In this document: in pieces, positions 58,964 through 64,000 of the stretch
Layout of the letters: every line of letters begins with the position of its first letter
How positions within the stretch are numbered: position 1 is the stretch's first letter
From: Tetraselmis striata
Taxonomy: Eukaryota; Chlorophyta; Chlorodendrophyceae; Chlorodendrales; Chlorodendraceae
Assembly (NCBI GenBank): GCA_006384855.1
Contig: VCJN01001132.1
Location: forward strand, 62,001 to 126,000
Reading direction: 5' to 3'
Length of the DNA stretch: 64,000 bases
The notes under the pieces: model-generated
The model's input: only the letters and a program-made list of their open reading frames with translations
Told to the model about the DNA's origin: nothing
Databases searched by the model: none
Program-made: the position numbers and the translations under genes

Positions 58964-60360
58964 CTTTTATTACATCTGGTACGCGGAAGCGGGGGGGGGG
59001 GGGGGGGGGGGGGGGGGGATCGCACCTGCGGTCTGCAGCAGGGAGGACATGAAAGCCAGCGCAAAGACATAGTAGGTACCGGTGGTGCAATCGCCCACTG
59101 CGCGGGCAAAGAACAAGGGGGGGTGAGGGATGTCATCCGCCTGATCATTTCCATTGTGACGTGCAATGAGATGACTGCTCAGCAAGCATCGTGGCGACTG
59201 CGCGAGATGGTGTCACATATTGTCGTGTTGTGTGCAATCCACTTGGATGGGACTGTATTCCGTTGACATCGCAATTATATCATTTGATCATCTGTATCAA
59301 TAGTTGCTAGATGATGGCAGGTTGTCATTCGAGCTAAAAAGGATGCGTAACTCACAGCACGGCAGAGCGTGGTATGAGGCTGACAGCAGTGGGTGGGGCG
59401 GTGGATTGCGGAACGAAACGAGTGACACAGGGAAGTGTGTGGGAGGGCGTGGCATGGGCGCACCGCCGAGGAAGATGGGCGTGCAGTGCCACAGAGCGCG
59501 CAGCGCGTGGGCCGGGATCTGCGCGAGTTGGGCCGCGCTTGTCAGCGGGACGCATGGCGCGGGGGCGAGAGGGGCACGTGGCCAAGCATAAACGGCGGCA
59601 GGGAGCCCCCGCCCCCCATAGACGCACCCCTGACCCCCTACCCTGCTCCCTTCACTTCCAGCCGAATCAGAGGCAACTATATTGCCGCTGCCTGCGCTGT
59701 GCCCCCCCCCCCCCCCCCCCCGCGCCTCTCCTGCCCCTACTCCGACCTCTATGTATCAAAGCGGCCCATCTGTCTCGCGTGCACACCGCCATCCACCAAC
59801 AGCCGCACCGCCACCATTAGCAGTAGGGGTGCCCCCCTTCATGCTCCCCTTCCCTCCTACCTCCCCCAACCTCCCTCAACTGCAGCACAAGTCGCCATAA
59901 TGCCGCTGCTGCCGCCGCGACCCACCCGCTCTCCCTCTTCCATTTCAACACAGCAGCAGCAGCAGGACCCTAGCCTACCGTCCTCCCCTCTGCGCCAGTC
60001 TATAGCGTGCCCGTCCCGGGTCGGTTACAGAAGGTGGGAGGGGGGGGGGGGGGGGGGCAGTGGAGAGGGGAAGAAGGCGGGCTGGGGGACCATACCACCA
60101 GGTGGGTGAGCAGCGCGATGCGCTTCTTCAGAGTGGCGCGGTTCTTGTAGCCTACGGGGGCGTGGGGAAGCAGGGCAGCGGGGCAGCCAGCGCCTCAGTC
60201 GCAGCCGGCAGAGCTGCCGCTTGTTGGAGCTGGGCTGGTGGGAGCGTAGGCAATTAGGAAGCTGGGCTGGCAGTAGGGGAGGGGGGTTGGGGTGAAGGGG
60301 AGGGGGCGCACGGTTGTGGATGACTTGGCGGTACTCGTGGTCCGAGCCGTCGGTGCCCTC
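57581..60360 (-). CDS. Unidentified multi-pass membrane protein, 5' end not resolved
   Basis: Eight minus-strand exons chain in frame: 60360-60312, 60151-60096, 59518-59464, 59097-59026, 58579-58503, 58368-58266, 58099-58049, 57747-57581. They encode 209 residues to the stop TAG 57583-57581. The sequence begins EGTDGSDHEYRQVIHNR and continues YKNRATLKKRIALLTHLV. Hydrophobic helices follow: TYYVFALAFMSSLLQTAG, VLMVSSIAMMLAVVG, DGMLFWAYFTMAP and AFVTAASLLVTLPCVKF. The tail is charged and ends GAQKKDE. Lys near the C-terminus could act in ER retrieval, but this is a guess. The first exon with the start codon lies above 60360 and was not found. All introns but the smallest contain C tracts on the sense strand. 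I do not recognise the family. Confidence 0.7.
58919..58962 (+). repeat. (GT)n microsatellite
   Basis: About 22 uninterrupted GT units, inside an intron of the minus-strand membrane protein gene. On the sense strand it is (AC)n and lies just downstream of a C tract donor region. Confidence 0.95.
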
Positions 60361-62221
60361 CTGTGAAGCAGCGCGCAGCCAGGGGCCAGGGGGGGGGGGG
60401 GGGGGGGGGGTGAGCCAGCAGAGGGCGACGGCCGTTCCGACGCCGACCAGTATATAATTTTACTGGAGGGAGACAGAGACAGAGAGGGGAACGTTGATGG
60501 AGATCGACAGTGGTCGTGCAGCAGGCAGCTAAAGGGTATAAACATGCATCCGATTCAGTTGGGGTGTACCACCTAAGGCACCCATTCCCAGGAGTGAAGG
60601 CGCCCCGGGGTGCCTGACACCGACTGGTGCGCGCCTTATCCCTTAAGCGCCTAACATGGGGCGGGCTGGGGCCTAATCCCCAAGGTGGTGCTTCCCTGCG
60701 ACGTCGACTACTCCGGCGCTGTCCCATACTTGTAATCGTAGGGTGCAGGTGAGCGGGGGTGGGGGAAGAGGGGATGGGCGACAAGGGGGGCAGGGATACA
60801 AGGGAGCGAAGAAGTAAGGAGGGGATGAGCAAGGGGGGAGGGGGGGAGGGGCGCACGGGGCGCCTCATCTTGCGGGGCGCTTCCGGGGCAAGCGATCGGA
60901 CGGCGCAGCGCCGGGAAAGGAGGGAGCTCGGGCTACGGGCAGTGCGGAGCAGGCGAGGGCCGGTTATACTGGGTGAGGGCGCTCTGGCCTAGCAGTGATG
61001 GTCGGTCGACGACTACCGATCTCGCCTCGCATCAACACGCTGCTTGCGAGCGCAGTCGTAGTGTCTTCGTCTGGAGATCAGCGCGACGACAATCCCGGCG
61101 GCGAGGTTTTTAAGCGAGAACGCGCGCGCCGCGCGCCTAGATTCCCGCATATAGTATAACAATCCACAAAAGTTTGGATCCCTTCTATTCTGGTGTATTA
61201 TTCTGGTGTATTTTTGGGGGTCTCCTGGCAGATGCTTCCTGGCGGATGTCGGAGCTTTGTTTCTTATTTTCACACGGAATAGGACAGCAGAATCTGGCAG
61301 ATGCAACAAATACCCGTGGATGGTGTGAGGCTAACAGTGCGTATATGAATCGAGGTTGTATCGTTGTACGCTGCGTGCATTGCTCATCACGCAGCAAACG
61401 TCATCCATTTCATTATCTGGTGGTAGCAACACTCCGTTAGTGTCCTTGTGTCAGGGATCGGCAACGTCATTCATTGTAGTTGCATGGTGCAATAAACACT
61501 CGGACTGTCGGTGAAGAGGTATGGGTGATCACTGGAATACCCACGCACCACCGCAGATGCGTACAGCATTGCATGCTGAGCGAAAGTATCATACGCTGAC
61601 TGTGTTGGTGAGACATCATGCTGACAAGGGTCCAGGATGCTATGGGGTGGGGTTGGGCCATGTGCAAGCACAATAAGTGGCTGCCCGCACATGATGGAAA
61701 TAATAGTGTTGGTAGGAGGCACGTACAATGATGCGTACAGGTGGTGCCACGAGGCTGTTCATGAGAAGCGCCACAACTGACAGTGCATGCATGATGCTGT
61801 TCACAGGTATAGTCTGCAGCCCCGCCATGCTCTTACCCATTCCACCGATCAAGATAGCAACTCCATATCGCTGCTTGCGCGTGGCACCTTCATACTGCAC
61901 AATAAGTGTCACTCTTGCTGCCTACTCATGTAGACAGAACACATTCTGGTGAAGTCGGCCTGCCGTTCAGCTCATCTCCTGGATCACAGGTACCTCCCGC
62001 ATGACAAACAAGGGAGATCACTTGGCACTGCAGCAATGAACAACGGAGCACAGCTACCCCCTATACGAAAGCTGCCTTGGTGCCACTGGCAGGGTGCTTT
62101 GCGCCGCATATCCGCTCTGGTCCTGGCGGACACGGTGGAGGTCGGAACTCCTAATGTGCCACCTTCAAGAATCTTCCTCACAGTAGTTGCTCCATTGATG
62201 AGCACAAAATGAGAGGCATGC
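60361..62221. other. Upstream part of the membrane protein gene and intergenic DNA
   Basis: 60392-60410 is a G run, a probable intron tract of the minus-strand gene. A minus-strand frame reading MGQRRSSRRRREAPPW starts near 60734 but lacks a splice link and may be chance. From 61010 on no coding sequence is recognised. Confidence 0.4.
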
Positions 62222-63008
62222 AAAACCTCACACCTCCGCCGTCGACGATGCACCTGCGCAAATGATAGTGCAATAGAGCCTGCCAATCTGCCATTGCATT
62301 TACTGGTCTGACTATCTTGCTCGCTTCATCTTGCGAAGACCCCCCCCCCCCCCAACCCCTGCGCAGAGATGCCGCAGCTCTGGGCCCGCCTGACGAGTTC
62401 GGTGCTGTCAGTGGGATGGCCAGCCTACGGCAGAGCACGACTGTGACCAGCATGAATCGTGACAGTTTGCATGTTTGATTAAAACAGTATACCCCGGCCA
62501 GATGAAATAGCTTGGTGGCAGCAGAACCATGAATCTTCCCCATGGGAGTGGGGCGCGCTCCCATGGGAAGAGTACCCCCCCTCCCCCCCCCCCCCCCCTG
62601 GTGACACCTGCAAACCCCTCACACCGCTGCCGTCGATGTACATGTGCGAACGATAGTGCAATACAGCCTGCCAATCAGCCATGGCATTTACTGGTCTGAC
62701 TATCTTGCTCGCTCCATCTTGCGAAGACCCCCCCCCCCCACCCCTGCGCAGAGATGCTGCCGCTCTGGGCCCGCCTGACGAGTTTGGTGCTGTCATTGGG
62801 ACGGCCAGGCTGTGGCAGAGCACGACTGTGACCAGCATGAAATGTGACAGTTTGCATGTTTGATTTTAAAAAACAGTATACCCCGGCCAGATGAAATAGC
62901 TTGGTGGCAGCAGAACCATGAATCTTCCCCATGGGAGTGGGGTGCGCTCCCATGGGAAGAGTACCCCCCCCCCCCCCCCCTTCCCCCCCCTGGTGACACC
63001 CGCCTTGC
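62222..63008. repeat. Tandem duplication, unit about 391 nt, with internal hairpin
   Basis: Two units, about 62222-62612 and 62613-63008, share ATAGTGCAATA-AGCCTGCC, ATTTACTGGTCTGACTATCT, the C run, GAGATGC-GC-GCTCTGGGCC and CAGTATACCCCGGCCAG. Each holds a hairpin in which CTTCCCCATGGGAG pairs with CTCCCATGGGAAG. The C runs differ in length between units. No protein is supported. Confidence 0.75.
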
Positions 63009-63171
63009 ACGTGGCGCATATCTGCCGCGCAAGATGTATCCTGGGGTCGGTGGGCAGTACCGCAAGGCAATGTTGTCTTTCGGCAGACAAACCGTGAACA
63101 TACACCATGCCCACAGCTGCGCAGTGCTTGATGAAAGGGTTTAGGGAAGGGGTTTCAGGGGTTTGGCGCCT

Positions 63172-63986
63172 CTACGCCTGCCTGTCGCGGGACATGAGGC
63201 TCTCGCTCTCGTCCACGCTGGACTCCGCCCAGCCGCCGTCCTCGTCTGAGTCGCGGCTCCAGTCCAGAGGGTCCGCGGTCGTCGCAGGCGGCGCCTCTGT
63301 GTCCGCCCCACCCTGGGCGCGCGCCGGGAACTTGCCCCGCAAGAGTAGCCGGAAGTGGCCCCGTGCGGCGGCGAGGCCGCAGAGGGGGCCCAGCGTGCAG
63401 GGCACCAGGTACAGCAGCGCGGGCTGCCCGTGGCTGCCGCCCACGTGGAACATCAGCGCGAGGTAGGTCAGGAGCAGCCCCACGCCGTAGCCTGCACCAC
63501 GCACACACCCCCCGCAAGAGGGCTGCGTCAGTGACAAGTATTCCGTAGCATCACACTCCACACTCACACTAAGGAGCCAGTACTTTTGACGCATACCCGT
63601 TTTTGCTCACATATTTTAAAATAAATACATCAGCCCTAAGTGAGCAAAGCAGATGTGAATGCAAGCTTAATGGTCTCTTCAAAGCACTATGTACAGCACA
63701 CAAGGCACATCGCGTCCTTGATGGTATGCTGGCGCTTACCAGGCCGGGAGGGTAAGAGAGGGCGGGGGGGGGGGGGGGGGGGGGCACCTGTGAGCACCGG
63801 GGCAAAGTAGCCGCGTGGCCACGACAGGCCGAGGCGGAGGTCCGCTAGGCGCGTGAAGGCGACCAGCAGGCCTGGCAGCACGATGTCGCCCAGCCCGAGC
63901 AGCGAATAGCCTGGCAGGTCGGAGAACAGCCGCGGGACGCGGATCACCATGGGGATGGCCTCTTGTGTGCCGCCGCCCGTGGCAAC
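63172..63986 (-). CDS. SPPL: Signal peptide peptidase-like intramembrane protease, C-terminal part
   Basis: Two minus-strand exons are inside the window, 63986-63788 and 63491-63172, joined in frame (phase 1). The first encodes [20 protein letters not shown] and [20 protein letters not shown], the GxGD catalytic motif of presenilin and SPP aspartyl proteases. The second encodes [18 protein letters not shown] and [15 protein letters not shown], containing the PAL motif, then a hydrophilic acidic tail ending SLMSRDRQA and TAG. The enzyme cuts type II membrane stubs inside the membrane of ER, Golgi or vacuole. An intact acceptor site at 63987 shows that more exons, including the first catalytic aspartate, lie beyond the right edge. 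The intron has a long C tract on the sense strand. Confidence 0.92.
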
Positions 63987-64000
63987 CTGGGCAGGGCGAG

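Noticed and set aside
60254..60868. Minus-strand 204-codon frame with Pro and Arg runs, including MGQRRSSRRRREAPPW
   Set aside because: It overlaps a real exon (60312-60360) in another frame and is dominated by C-run translations. No evidence that it is the missing first exon.

Overview
The window looks like nuclear DNA of a green alga (Chlorophyta), probably a GC-rich, intron-rich species. A 12-exon CDC48 of plant type, an SmD2 core splicing protein, a signal-peptide-peptidase-like protease, a GT29 sialyltransferase-like protein and a GlcNAc-transferase-like protein all have short GT-AG introns in GC-rich sequence. A TGTAA motif lies about 200 bp after the CDC48 stop, where the usual green algal polyadenylation signal would be. 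All assignments come from reading translations and splice sites by eye; no search was run.

Left part, 1-21.7 kb: a block of mobile DNA. It opens with a broken non-LTR-type reverse transcriptase (7-3633) ending in a GC hairpin tail that recurs twice more. Next come dispersed repeats and a coding-free relative of a split-direct-repeat element (4451-5695). Then there is an 11.5-kb Ty3/gypsy-type LTR retrotransposon (5908-17375). Its gag, protease, RT, RNase H and integrase can all be read, and a PHD finger closes the integrase. The 22 nt after its 5' LTR are perfectly complementary to a stretch inside the same LTR, which suggests self-priming. After that comes a tyrosine-recombinase element (18360-21679) with A1-B1-A2-B2 split direct repeats but no reverse transcriptase.

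Middle part, 22.8-41.8 kb: host genes. These are CDC48 (+), a possible Cys-rich gene (-), a one-exon protein with four HN1/Jupiter-like motifs (+), SmD2 (-), a GlcNAc-transferase-like membrane protein (+) and a TPR protein with a hydrophobic C-terminal half (+). A 1.4-kb near-perfect palindrome and a 3-copy tandem array lie between SmD2 and the glycosyltransferase.

Right part, 42-64 kb: a 4.8-kb Ty1/copia-type element (44281-49087, coding on the minus strand) with TG...CA LTRs, a primer-binding site matching the anticodon arm of initiator tRNA-Met, a polypurine tract and a decayed cytosine-5 DNA methyltransferase domain. I see no integrase or RT active-site box in it. It is followed by a LINE remnant, an 11-exon GT29 sialyltransferase-like gene (+), an unidentified multi-pass membrane protein (-) and the 3' end of a signal-peptide-peptidase-like gene (-) running off the right edge. 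Most introns here, but not those of CDC48, carry long C tracts on the sense strand, so G or C runs give a hint of gene orientation. The glycosyltransferases and the SPP-like protease would all act in the secretory pathway, but nothing shows they are functionally linked.
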